Origin: Chloroflexota bacterium
GTDB lineage: Bacteria > Chloroflexota > Limnocylindria > Limnocylindrales > CSP1-4
Assembly (NCBI GenBank): GCA_021789355.1
Contig: JAJYJR010000111.1
Span: forward strand, 1 to 12,056
Length of the DNA stretch: 12,056 bases
Direction of reading: 5' to 3'
This document shows positions 5,864 to 12,056 of the stretch, one piece after another; within the stretch, counting starts at the first letter, position 1, and each line of letters begins with the position of its first letter. Below the pieces are notes generated by a model. That model was given only the letters and a program-made list of their open reading frames with translations, had not been told where the DNA came from and did no database searches. Made by a program: the position numbers and the translations under genes.

Positions 5864-8800
5864 TCACCAAGAAGGATCTCGCGCCCCGTCCCCAGGTGTG
5901 CCCTCAGCCTGGCGGGGCGGTGGGCCCGCGGGATCCACCAGCGCCAGCCGGTGCGCGAGGGCCGCAGCCTCACCCCTGCCAGACGCGCCGAGCTTGCCCA
6001 GGATGTTCGACACGTGAACACCCACGGTCCGCGGCTCGATGAAGAGGTGCTCGGCGATCTGACGGTTCGTGCGTCCGGCCATGAGCAACGCGAGTACCTC
6101 GCGCTCGCGAGGTGTCAGTCGGAAACGGTCTGCGGCATCCGTCGGGGCCCGCAGGCCGTCCCTGCCGACCGCCGGCTCGAGCTCGATCCTTCCCCGCCGG
6201 GCCAGTTCTTCGATCTGTCCGACCAGCGGCGCAGCGCCCATCGCCCGGGCGGTCTCGCGCGCTTCGCGCAGGATCGGTGCGGCCGCCGCGTGTTTCCGCG
6301 CATTCGCCAGGATGGCCTCCGCCTGCCGGAGCAGCGCGTACGGACGGAGAGCGAGCAGTCCCGCGTCCCGGCATGTCTGCGCCGCCTGGCACCACAGGCT
6401 CTCGCTCGGGGTCCCCCCGAGGCGCGCCCACTCCGCCTCGCAGAGCGTGAGCACCGCGTGATGCCGCCGCCAGACGGTCGCGCGATGCTCCGCCAGCGTT
6501 CGGGTGAGTGACCGCGCGTGTTCGAGGATCTGCTCCCCGCGCCGCTGGGCCTCCATGCTGCGTTGGTCGTTCCTTCGAGAATGCGCGCGCGCCGCCAGAT
6601 CGGCCTCGACCCGAAGGGCGGTCGCCAGGAGCCCGCAGTGATACGCCTGGTCGCGCAGGGGGACGTCACTCCACCCGAGCAGTGCCCGATCGGCAGCCGC
6701 CCGGGCTCCCGCCAGCTCGTCCCTGGCGCAGAGGAGCTCCATCTCTGCATTCGCGGCGAGCAGGGCGACGTCGATCGCAGGTCCGCGCGCGAAGGAATGC
6801 GCAGGAAGGGCGAGCCGGCCGGCTGCCTCCTCGAGATCTCCTCTGCCGATGTCGATATGAGCCTGGCGGAGCCGCATAAGGAAGCGCGCGCCGCCTTCGG
6901 GCTGGACTCGCTCGACGTGCTCGAGAAGGTCGATGGCCTCGGCCCATCGTCCAAGCTCGTACAACGCGAACGCGCCGACACAGCGCGTCAGGGCGCCAAC
7001 CGAGCCGCCCAGTCCGTGGAGATCGGACCACTCAGCCGACGCCAGCGCCTCCTGCAGACATTCCTCTCCCTCGAGGAGGCTGGCGAGATTGTGCCAGGCG
7101 CGTGCCGCAGCCGGCACGTCCCCGTTCCGACGCGCAAGGTCTCGCGCCCCGCGGAGCGTGGTCACCCCGTCGTCGGGCTCGCCGAGGCTCGCCTGCGCGG
7201 GTCCGAGTGTGGCGAGCGCGTCAGCCTCGATGTCGGGGGCGCCTGCGGCCCGCGCGATCTCGATCGCCTGAAGCGCGAGGCTCACGCTCGCGTCCCCCTC
7301 TTGATCGAGCATCAGGCGACGCGCGAGGCCCTCGAGCACGCGCGCACGGGCTGGGGTGGGCGGATCGGCCGGCACCAGCCGGACTGCTTCCCGATGGGCG
7401 GCGAGGGAACCGTCGCCATCTCCGGCCTGCAAGGCCATCGCCCCGAGGCGGTCAAACAGCAATCCGGCGCGGACGGGATCGATCGCCGGGTCGACCAGGC
7501 GGGTCGCCTCGCGGAGGTGGGATGCCGCTCGCTCCAGTGCTCCCGCCGCGCCGGCCGCCTCTCCAGCCAGGCGCAGCAGGCCCGGCCGATCCAGCGAGGA
7601 GAGGGCGCCGGCTTCGGGGACCTGGTCCCAGAGTCCGATGGCACGTTCGAATGCGGCCTGCGCGTCCGCGAAGGCGTAGGCCTGGCGAGCGGCCAGGCCC
7701 GCCTGGACCGAGGCCGCCAGAGCTCGTCGCGGCTCGCGGGCCATCGCCCAGTGATGGGCGAGCTCGGCGAGAAAGGTCGGGTCGGCCCGGGAGGACGAAT
7801 CCTCCAGCGCCTGTGCGACCCTCGCGTGGAGGCGCCTCCGCTCTCCTGGGAGAAGGTCCTCGTACACCGCCTCCCGGAGCAGCGTGTGGCGAAACGCAAA
7901 GGCCTCTTCTTCGCCTTCCGGAGGAGCCAGGATGTGGTGGGTAACCGCTTCGCGGAGGGCGTCGGTCAGTGCCTGCGGCTCGACCCCTTCGACTCGCGCA
8001 AGGAGCAGGGAGTCGATCCGGGGGCCGGCGACCGAGGCGACCTGCAACAGGGCCCGGGTCGGCTCGGCCAGCCCCTCAACACGGGCGAGCACGACGTCGC
8101 GCAGAGTAGGGGGAAGCGGACCCGTCGGGTCGCCGAGGGCGAGGAGCTCCTCAGCGTAGTAGGGGTTGCCGTTGGTTCGGTGATGGATCGTCGCGACGAG
8201 TGAAGGGTCGGGCTCGCGACCCAGGATCCCGCCGATGAGGCGACCAAGCTCAACTTCGTCCAAGGGAGCCAGCTCGACGCGCTCCACCTGCCGCATGCGC
8301 TCGAGCTCGGCCAGAAACGGCGCGAGCGGGTGCCCGCGCTGGAGCTCGTCGCTGCGGTACGTGGCAAGGAGCATGAGGCGCTCGTCGCGCAGGTTGCGCT
8401 CGAGAAAGCCGAGCAGGTCGAGAGTGGCACGGTCTGCCCAGTGCAAGTCCTCGACCACCAGCAACAGCGGCGCAGAAGCGCTCAGGCGCCGGATCAGCCC
8501 GAGCAGCGCCTCGAAGAAGCGGCCCCGCGCCCAGGCCGGGGGGGCGGTCAGATCCGCCTCGCCGGAGTCGCCGAGATCGGGCAGCAGGCGCGCGAGTTCA
8601 CCTCGTGCCGGTCCCAGCACGGCACGGAGTTCGCCCGGATCGGCACTGTGCGCGAAGCGCCGGATCGCCTCGGCGACCGGGCCGTACGGCAGGCTCGTCT
8701 CGCCAACCGGCACGCAGGCCCCGGCGAGGATGCGTATCCCGGCGGCGCCTGCCCGGGTGGAGAACTCGACCGCCAGCCTGGTCTTGCCGACGCCCGCCTC

Positions 8801-8917
8801 GCCCCCCACGACCATCACGCCGGGCTTGCCGCCCGCCGCCTCGCGCAGCGCGGCGGTCAGTCGATCGAGCTCGATCCGCCTGCCGACGAAGACCGGGCTG
8901 GAGACCCGTCTGGCCAC
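5864..8917 (-). CDS. LAL-family LuxR transcriptional regulator with AAA ATPase domain
   Basis: A 1017-aa regulator of the large ATP-binding LuxR (LAL, MalT-like) type, which senses a ligand through an ATP-driven switch and activates transcription. The N-terminus has an AAA/NACHT-like P-loop: Walker A GEAGVGKT at residues 39-46 and Walker B LLLVVEDLHWAD at 151-162, in a roughly 300-residue ATPase module (FVGRRIELDRL at the start; NGNPYYAEELL is the sensor-like region). The middle (about 380-900) is an Ala/Leu/Arg-rich helical repeat region of TPR type, the likely ligand or partner arm. The C-terminus has a LuxR helix-turn-helix at about 934-990 (LTPREREVLALLMAGRTNRQ). The start is GTG 8915-8917; no ribosome site precedes it, but a GATAAT does. 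It diverges from the secreted-protein gene at 9157 and converges with the decayed oxidoreductase, 27 bases away. Targets are unknown. Confidence 0.93.
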   Translation of the reverse strand: MARRVSSPVFVGRRIELDRLTAALREAAGGKPGVMVVGGEAGVGKTRLAVEFSTRAGAAGIRILAGACVPVGETSLPYGPVAEAIRRFAHSADPGELRAVLGPARGELARLLPDLGDSGEADLTAPPAWARGRFFEALLGLIRRLSASAPLLLVVEDLHWADRATLDLLGFLERNLRDERLMLLATYRSDELQRGHPLAPFLAELERMRQVERVELAPLDEVELGRLIGGILGREPDPSLVATIHHRTNGNPYYAEELLALGDPTGPLPPTLRDVVLARVEGLAEPTRALLQVASVAGPRIDSLLLARVEGVEPQALTDALREAVTHHILAPPEGEEEAFAFRHTLLREAVYEDLLPGERRRLHARVAQALEDSSSRADPTFLAELAHHWAMAREPRRALAASVQAGLAARQAYAFADAQAAFERAIGLWDQVPEAGALSSLDRPGLLRLAGEAAGAAGALERAASHLREATRLVDPAIDPVRAGLLFDRLGAMALQAGDGDGSLAAHREAVRLVPADPPTPARARVLEGLARRLMLDQEGDASVSLALQAIEIARAAGAPDIEADALATLGPAQASLGEPDDGVTTLRGARDLARRNGDVPAAARAWHNLASLLEGEECLQEALASAEWSDLHGLGGSVGALTRCVGAFALYELGRWAEAIDLLEHVERVQPEGGARFLMRLRQAHIDIGRGDLEEAAGRLALPAHSFARGPAIDVALLAANAEMELLCARDELAGARAAADRALLGWSDVPLRDQAYHCGLLATALRVEADLAARAHSRRNDQRSMEAQRRGEQILEHARSLTRTLAEHRATVWRRHHAVLTLCEAEWARLGGTPSESLWCQAAQTCRDAGLLALRPYALLRQAEAILANARKHAAAAPILREARETARAMGAAPLVGQIEELARRGRIELEPAVGRDGLRAPTDAADRFRLTPREREVLALLMAGRTNRQIAEHLFIEPRTVGVHVSNILGKLGASGRGEAAALAHRLALVDPAGPPPRQAEGTPGDGARDPSW

Positions 8918-8922
8918 ACCTC

Positions 8923-8928
8923 ATTATC
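8923..8928 (-). promoter_or_regulatory. Candidate -10 box for the LAL regulator
   Basis: On the minus strand GATAAT lies 5 bases before the GTG start, in an otherwise GC-rich stretch. With no properly spaced Shine-Dalgarno this suggests leaderless initiation. No -35 match (TTGACA-like) is seen 16-18 bases further upstream, so the call is weak. Confidence 0.35.
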
Positions 8929-9156
8929 GCGCCAGTCTGCTGCGTGGGACCCGGGCCTCGAAGAATGAACAGGGCCGGCGCCGCATCTATGGATTCCTGA
9001 CGATGTGCCGGGCACGCCCGCAGCCTAACGTGCTGCCCTGCGAGGGGCGTTGACGCGCGGCCCACATGCAGGCCGCCGGGGCTGCGCCGAGCCACTGGCG
9101 GGACCGCCTCGCGGTGGGCTCCGGTCGCGCGATCGCGACGGGGCGAGGGAGGAAAC

Positions 9157-9690
9157 ATGCGCCAGAGGTTTGCTGCATTCGTTGCGGCCGCGCTGGCCGT
9201 TGCCGTGATGCTCACAGCGGCGTCGCCGGCGGCGGCGAACAGCGACCCGCACCGCATCTTCCTGCCCGCGGGCCCGTGGGACCTGCCGGGCGGCACGTAC
9301 TGCAGCTTCACGATCCACGTCGATGTGCTGGCAGACCGCGAGTACGCGACCGTCACCAGCCTGCCCGACGGCTCGACGATGTGGGTGGTCAGGGGCTCCT
9401 TATCGCTCGCGGTGTCGAACCCCGCGGCGCCCAAGAACATCGTGGTGAACGCCGGCGGGCCGGGCACCTTCACCTTCCTGCCGGACGGGTTCACAGTCAT
9501 CGGAGCCTTCTTCGGGCGTGCCTTCCTCTGGGCTCCCGACCTCGTTGACCTCGGATTTCCCTCGAACGTAGTCGCTGTCGCGGGACCGGCGGTCATCACA
9601 CAGAAGTTCGCGGATGACGGGAGCTTCAGTTTCCTCAGCGTGCAGGGGCATCCGCAGGTGCTGACGGACGTGTGCGCCGCGCTGTCCTGA
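9157..9690 (+). CDS. Small secreted protein of unknown function
   Basis: A 177-aa protein with a strong GGGAGG (9147-9152) 4 bases before ATG 9157. Residues 1-27 are a clear Sec signal peptide: basic start MRQR, hydrophobic core, cleavage expected after SPAAA near residue 27. The mature part (about 150 aa) is rich in beta-strand-like segments (HRIFLPAGPWDLPGG, REYATVTSLPDGSTMWVV, GGPGTFTFLPDGFTV). It has just two cysteines, C49 (GTYCSFT) and C173 (DVCAAL), at its two ends, probably joined by a disulphide that closes the domain. I recall similar uncharacterised secreted proteins in Actinobacteria and Chloroflexota but know no function. It is followed on the same strand by a second secreted protein after 113 bases, and it diverges from the LAL regulator, which could control it. 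Confidence 0.8.
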   Translation: MRQRFAAFVAAALAVAVMLTAASPAAANSDPHRIFLPAGPWDLPGGTYCSFTIHVDVLADREYATVTSLPDGSTMWVVRGSLSLAVSNPAAPKNIVVNAGGPGTFTFLPDGFTVIGAFFGRAFLWAPDLVDLGFPSNVVAVAGPAVITQKFADDGSFSFLSVQGHPQVLTDVCAALS

Positions 9691-9803
9691 CGAACGAGCG
9701 AGGCGGCGAGCGGAGGCATCGGCGCGCACCCGTATCCGGCTCGGGTCGAGGCCATGCACCTGCGGACCGCCTGCCTGTGAACGCGTCCCGGGAGGTTCAT
9801 CCG

Positions 9804-10361
9804 ATGCGAAAGGTCCTTGGCCTGTTCACCGCCGTCCTCTTGCTTGTTGGCGCGCTGCTGGCGCCGGCGTCCGTGGGCGCCAGCAGCAGCCCCTGCCAGG
9901 GCTGGTTGCTCTCGACCGCTGCGCTCCAGCTTCCGGCGGGCTTCTGGGGGGTCGGCCCACACACCTACACCATCGACTTCTACGACCCGATCGACGGCGA
10001 CTTTCCCGTCAGTGTCCAATTCACCGTTAGTTCCACCGCACCCTTGCTGCCAGGCTCGGTGTTCCTCCGGATGTTCGGCGTGGTGACCGATCTGTGGACC
10101 CCGGTCCTGGACGCCACCATCAACCCTGCGCAGCCCACCGTGCTATATGCCGGCTGGCTGTGGGGACCGGGCGACTACAACAGCCGAAGCGACGCGCGGC
10201 AGTTCCTGGCCACGGCGACCATCTCCTATAGCTGGGACGGACACAGCCCGATCACGGTCCCCAACGGTCCTCTGACAGACGCCTGCGCGGGGGGATTCAC
10301 AACCACATCCAATGACAGGCTGCACGTGATGGGCCAGGTGCAGCGCCACTACGCAGGGTAG
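9804..10361 (+). CDS. Second small secreted protein of unknown function
   Basis: A 185-aa protein starting at ATG 9804, chosen because GGGAGG (9790-9795) lies 8 bases upstream and a signal peptide follows directly; an in-frame extension to 9672 would bury that signal. Residues 1-27 (MRKVLGLFTAVLLLVGALLA, cleavage near VGASSS) direct export. The mature part looks like a beta-rich domain (TYTIDFYDPIDGDFPVSVQF, then SVFLRMFGVVTDLW, then TISYSWDGHSPITV). It has two cysteines, C31 near the new N-terminus and C161 near the C-terminus, the same layout as the upstream neighbour although the sequences do not align by eye. The pair may be co-expressed. No known family is recognised. Confidence 0.75.
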   Translation: MRKVLGLFTAVLLLVGALLAPASVGASSSPCQGWLLSTAALQLPAGFWGVGPHTYTIDFYDPIDGDFPVSVQFTVSSTAPLLPGSVFLRMFGVVTDLWTPVLDATINPAQPTVLYAGWLWGPGDYNSRSDARQFLATATISYSWDGHSPITVPNGPLTDACAGGFTTTSNDRLHVMGQVQRHYAG

Positions 10362-10520
10362 CCCCAGGGGGCCGGACCAGGGACGAGTTCGGCGTCGGCG
10401 TTCGGTCTCAGACCGGAGAGGGGATCGGAATGTGGCGCGGTTTTCCGGTCGAGAGCGCCGGCCTCGGTCCGTGGCGGCTGCTCACACGCGAGACGGACAG
10501 AGCTAGATTCGGTCGATCGC
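10362..10520. other. Intergenic region with a near-palindrome and a possible short ORF
   Basis: CGGTCT-C-AGACCG at 10403-10415 is a 13-base near-palindrome that could be an operator for the downstream gene. A 38-codon frame, ATG 10430 to TGA 10546, has a purine-rich GGAGAGGGG about 9 bases upstream but overlaps the start of the next gene in another frame and shows no recognisable features. TAGATT at 10504-10509 could be a -10 box for the gene at 10521. Confidence 0.35.
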
Positions 10521-10919
10521 ATGGACGCACGGCAGCGGTACCTTGACGCGCGACGGCATGTCGGCGAGGTCGTGGAGGCGATGGAGTCGCTTCGCGAAGC
10601 GCGGCTGAAGGCCGAGAACGAGGCGGCGGCGTGCCTTGAGCAGGTCCTCGCCCAGGCCGATCGGAGTCCGGACGCGCTCGTCCGTGATGCGGCGGCCTTG
10701 GTCCGGTCGCGACGCGCAGCGCTGCGTCGGTCGGGTGACGAGCTGGCGTATGCGCTGGCCGAGTCGATCGAGCGTCTGGCGACCGTGGATGCCGACGCGC
10801 TCGCGTTCGTTCAGGACGCCGACGCGATGACCTTCCTCGCGATCAACGGGAGAGATGATCTCCGGGAGCGACATCTGGCAGTCCTGCGTTCCGAAGCGGC
10901 GCTGAACGATCTCCTGTAG
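10521..10919 (+). CDS. Small helical hypothetical protein
   Basis: A 132-aa soluble protein with no signal peptide or membrane segment. It is almost wholly helical in character and rich in Ala, Arg, Glu and Leu, with heptad-like stretches (EVVEAMESLREARLKAENEA at residues 15-34, RSRRAALRRSGDELAYALAE further on) that suggest a coiled coil or helical bundle. Third codon positions are strongly G/C on this strand, which favours it over the overlapping minus-strand frame at 10503-10937. No Shine-Dalgarno precedes ATG 10521; a TAGATT 11 bases upstream hints at a very short leader. It stands alone between the secreted-protein genes and the intron remnant. I do not recognise the family. Confidence 0.6.
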   Translation: MDARQRYLDARRHVGEVVEAMESLREARLKAENEAAACLEQVLAQADRSPDALVRDAAALVRSRRAALRRSGDELAYALAESIERLATVDADALAFVQDADAMTFLAINGRDDLRERHLAVLRSEAALNDLL

Positions 10920-10931
10920 TCGGAGAAGGAT

Positions 10932-10952
10932 TTCCATCGCGTGACGCTGGAA
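10932..10952. repeat. Imperfect hairpin after the helical hypothetical gene
   Basis: TTCCA (10932-10936) pairs with TGGAA (10948-10952), enclosing GCG-TGA-CGC as an inner stem with a 2-base bulge. It begins 13 bases after the stop of the 10521 gene. There is no T-run, so terminator function is doubtful. Confidence 0.3.
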
Positions 10953-11025
10953 CCCCAGGCGGAGCGAGGCCCACGCTCGTGCGGCGCGTTCTGCTGGGGG
11001 AGCGGCTGGTCACCGGATAATCGGG

Positions 11026-11050
11026 TGGGGGCCAGGGTCACCCCGGCCCC
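11026..11050 (-). ncRNA. Group II intron domain VI with likely branch point
   Basis: GGGGCC (11050-11045 read on the minus strand) pairs with GGCCCC (11033-11028) around an inner GGG/CCC stem. The adenosine opposite 11026, 6-7 bases before the presumed 3' splice site, is in the expected place for the lariat branch point. The stem follows domain V after six bases. Confidence 0.6.
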
Positions 11051-11922
11051 TCCCACACCACCGGACGTGCGGGTCCGCATCCGGCGGTTCGCCAGCGCTC
11101 CCGGAGGCGACGAACTCGATCGGCAAGGCCGACCAGACCGAGATCGGTCCAGTATCGGTTGGGCAGCGCCCGATGCAGCGGAGCGGAGCCCGAGAGCCGC
11201 CAGTAGCCACGGCGACTGTAGGCCCACTGATGGGCCTGCCAGGCCGGGACGCCACGGGCGATCAGGTTGCGCCGGCGCGCGGCCGGACGCTTCCACTCCT
11301 TCCAGCGGACCTGTCGCATCCGCCGTCGGAGCCACTCGTCGAGCTCGGCGAACACCGACGGCGTCTCGGCCAGCGCGAAGTAGGCGGTCCAGCCCGCGAG
11401 GAACCGGTTGAGCAGGGCGAGCCGCAGCGGCATCGCGATGCTCCGGTGGCGATCGGTGAGTTGGCGTAGTCGAGCCTTGAGGCGACGCTTCGCCTTCGGG
11501 TCGAGCCTGATCCTTACCTCTCCGCCGCGGACGAAGAACCCGAAGCCCAGCAGACCTCGGACCGTCGCCCGGGCGATGCCACTCTTGTCCCGGTTCACCC
11601 GCAGATGGAGCCGTTGCTCCACGAAGGCCGTCACGCCGTCGAGGACGCGAGTCGCCGCCCGTTCGCTCGCCACGTAGACCCGGAGGTCGTCGGCGTAGCG
11701 GACGAAGGCATGGCCCCGCCGCTCCAGCAGCTGGTCGAGATCATCGAGCATGATGTTCGCGAGCAGCGGGCTGAGGGGCGACCCTTGCGGGGTGCCCTCC
11801 ACCGTCGCGACCTTCACGCCTTCGACCATGACCCCGGCGTCGAGATACCGGCGGATCAAGCGAAGGATCCGCCGATCGTCCACCCGTCGGGCCACACGGG
11901 CCATCAGGGCGTCGTGGCGCAC
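11038..11922 (-). CDS. ltrA: Group II intron reverse transcriptase/maturase, N-terminally truncated
   Basis: A 294-residue frame from GTG 11920-11922; the frame is also open upstream to the window edge, but without family sequence. It carries the C-terminal part of a group II intron RT: end of motif 3 (FDRVRHDALMARVARR; the FDR lies just before the GTG), motif 4 QGSPLSPLLANIML (46-59), the catalytic YADD (76-79), motif 6/7 (LRVNRDKSGIA, LLGFGFF), and the maturase domain X (NRFLAGWTAYFALAETPSVF at 172-191 to about 270). Intact relatives have roughly 400-450 residues. Motifs 0-2 and the first catalytic Asp of motif 3 are absent, so polymerase activity is not expected, although domain X could still assist splicing. 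There is no HNH domain. The last about 20 residues are encoded by the domain V and VI RNA. Truncation by deletion or rearrangement near 11930-11940 is likely. Confidence 0.8.
   Translation of the reverse strand: MRHDALMARVARRVDDRRILRLIRRYLDAGVMVEGVKVATVEGTPQGSPLSPLLANIMLDDLDQLLERRGHAFVRYADDLRVYVASERAATRVLDGVTAFVEQRLHLRVNRDKSGIARATVRGLLGFGFFVRGGEVRIRLDPKAKRRLKARLRQLTDRHRSIAMPLRLALLNRFLAGWTAYFALAETPSVFAELDEWLRRRMRQVRWKEWKRPAARRRNLIARGVPAWQAHQWAYSRRGYWRLSGSAPLHRALPNRYWTDLGLVGLADRVRRLRERWRTAGCGPARPVVWEGPG
11057..11088 (-). ncRNA. Group II intron domain V (catalytic hairpin)
   Basis: Read on the minus strand, a 9-bp stem (ACCGCCGGA with TCCGGTGGT, one G-U pair) is followed by a 4-bp upper stem (TGCG/CGCA) with a GACC loop and a 2-base CG bulge on the 3' side. 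This is the size, shape and bulge position of domain V, the most conserved part of group II introns. The lower stem carries a CGC where the catalytic triad sits in class IIC (AGC in IIB). It lies inside the end of the maturase frame. Confidence 0.75.
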
Positions 11923-11954
11923 CCGGTCGAACGAAACGGCGACACACTGCCCAT

Positions 11955-11975
11955 CTCGAGGGGTTTCCCCCTGAG
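11955..11975 (-). ncRNA. GAAA-tetraloop hairpin upstream of the maturase fragment
   Basis: On the minus strand CTCAGGGG pairs with CCCCT-C-GAG (one bulged C) and is capped by GAAA, a GNRA tetraloop. Such hairpins are common in group II intron domains I-IV. It ends about 20 bases before recognisable maturase sequence begins, so it may be intron RNA brought next to the RT by an internal deletion. This is inference from shape only. Confidence 0.35.
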
Positions 11976-12030
11976 GTCGCGATCGTCCGGCCGGGCCACC
12001 CCCTCGAAGGATACCTGCTGCCGATCCTGA

Positions 12031-12042
12031 GCTGGCGCCAGC
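12031..12042. repeat. 12-bp perfect palindrome
   Basis: GCTGGCGCCAGC is a perfect 12-base palindrome near the right edge of the window, in the sequence that precedes the truncated maturase. It could be a hairpin in intron RNA, an operator, or chance in GC-rich DNA. Confidence 0.35.
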
Positions 12043-12056
12043 GCCCTGACGGATTG

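Larger units (their letters stand above)
11019..12056 (-). mobile_element. Group II intron (probably class IIC), 3' part
   Basis: The minus strand carries a maturase ORF, then domain V, domain VI and an intron-like 3' end (ACCCGATT, branch A opposite 11026), in the order and spacing of a bacterial group II intron. Group II introns are retroelements that self-splice and insert by reverse transcription. The maturase has no HNH endonuclease domain after its maturase region, as in class IIC, whose members insert behind terminator hairpins or attC sites. The intron's 3' end is near 11019-11020. The 5' end is not in the window, and the maturase N-terminus is missing, so this copy appears damaged. 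The class assignment is from the ORF type and is moderately sure. Confidence 0.75.

Noticed and set aside
6518..8203. 561-codon open frame on the + strand
   Set aside because: Antisense to the middle of the LAL regulator, which has intact Walker and HTH motifs at both ends in one frame; no recognisable features of its own.
8598..10019. 473-codon open frame on the minus strand
   Set aside because: Runs antisense to two genes with good signal peptides and ribosome sites, and overlaps the LAL gene start in another frame.
10430..10546. 38-aa ORF with a purine-rich upstream site
   Set aside because: Overlaps the start of the 10521 gene, has no recognisable property, and a chance ORF of this size is common in GC-rich DNA; kept only as a note in the intergenic entry.
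10503..10937. 144-codon minus-strand frame opposite the helical protein
   Set aside because: Third-position G/C bias and helix periodicity favour the + strand gene.
11038..11922. RT of a diversity-generating retroelement or retron
   Set aside because: QGSPLSPLLANIML, YADD and the domain X block with GWTAYF and RWKEWKR are typical of group II intron maturases, and domains V and VI follow; no template/variable repeat pair or msr/msd RNA was seen.
1..12056. CRISPR array, tRNA or rRNA genes
   Set aside because: No regularly spaced direct repeats, tRNA cloverleaf or conserved rRNA sequence was found on reading either strand.

Overview
The window is clearly GC-rich, with G or C at most third codon positions. 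Its gene content fits a soil- or water-type Chloroflexota (Limnocylindria/Dormibacter-like) or an actinobacterium: an F420-type luciferase-like oxidoreductase, a large ATP-binding LuxR (LAL) regulator, an SPFH protein next to a small ribbon-helix-helix protein, and small secreted proteins of unknown function. No rRNA, tRNA or CRISPR array was seen. The lineage call is inference from gene content only.

Left part (1-4462, all + strand). A leader with two strong inverted repeats (1-299) is followed by the N-terminal part of a lipoprotein-like gene (300 to about 800). Its C-terminal half is gone, and its frame stays open into the next gene. From 951 runs a compact gene set: SPFH/band-7 membrane protein (951-1829), 89-aa ribbon-helix-helix protein (1842-2111), ABC exporter ATPase (2118-3035), ABC-2 permease (3032-4222, 4-base overlap with the ATPase) and an unlisted 58-aa two-helix membrane protein (4286-4462). 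Spacing suggests one operon. It probably encodes a NatAB-type efflux or membrane-stress unit with an SPFH scaffold; substrate unknown.

Middle part (4463-8917). A minus-strand gene encodes a 150-aa protein with an R-N-x3-H motif of the HEPN type (4632-5084). It diverges from a decayed F420-dependent oxidoreductase (5169-5836), which has one base missing after codon 38 and has lost its C-terminal third. That remnant converges on a 1017-aa LAL-family regulator on the minus strand (5864-8917).

Right part (8918-12056). Two tandem small secreted proteins (9157-9690, 9804-10361), each with a signal peptide and two cysteines, and a 132-aa helical orphan (10521-10919) lie on the + strand. The end of the window is the 3' part of a group II intron on the minus strand, probably class IIC. 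It has a maturase ORF, a 32-nt domain V and a domain VI. The maturase lacks the N-terminal half of its reverse transcriptase, including the first catalytic aspartate, so the copy looks 5'-truncated or internally deleted.

The region reads as accessory: three broken genes or elements (lipoprotein, oxidoreductase, intron) lie among intact export, regulation and secretion genes. I did not find a system I could confidently call new. The best candidates for a second look are the SPFH/RHH/ABC/small-protein cluster, the in-frame lipoprotein-SPFH join, the solitary HEPN-like protein and the damaged intron.
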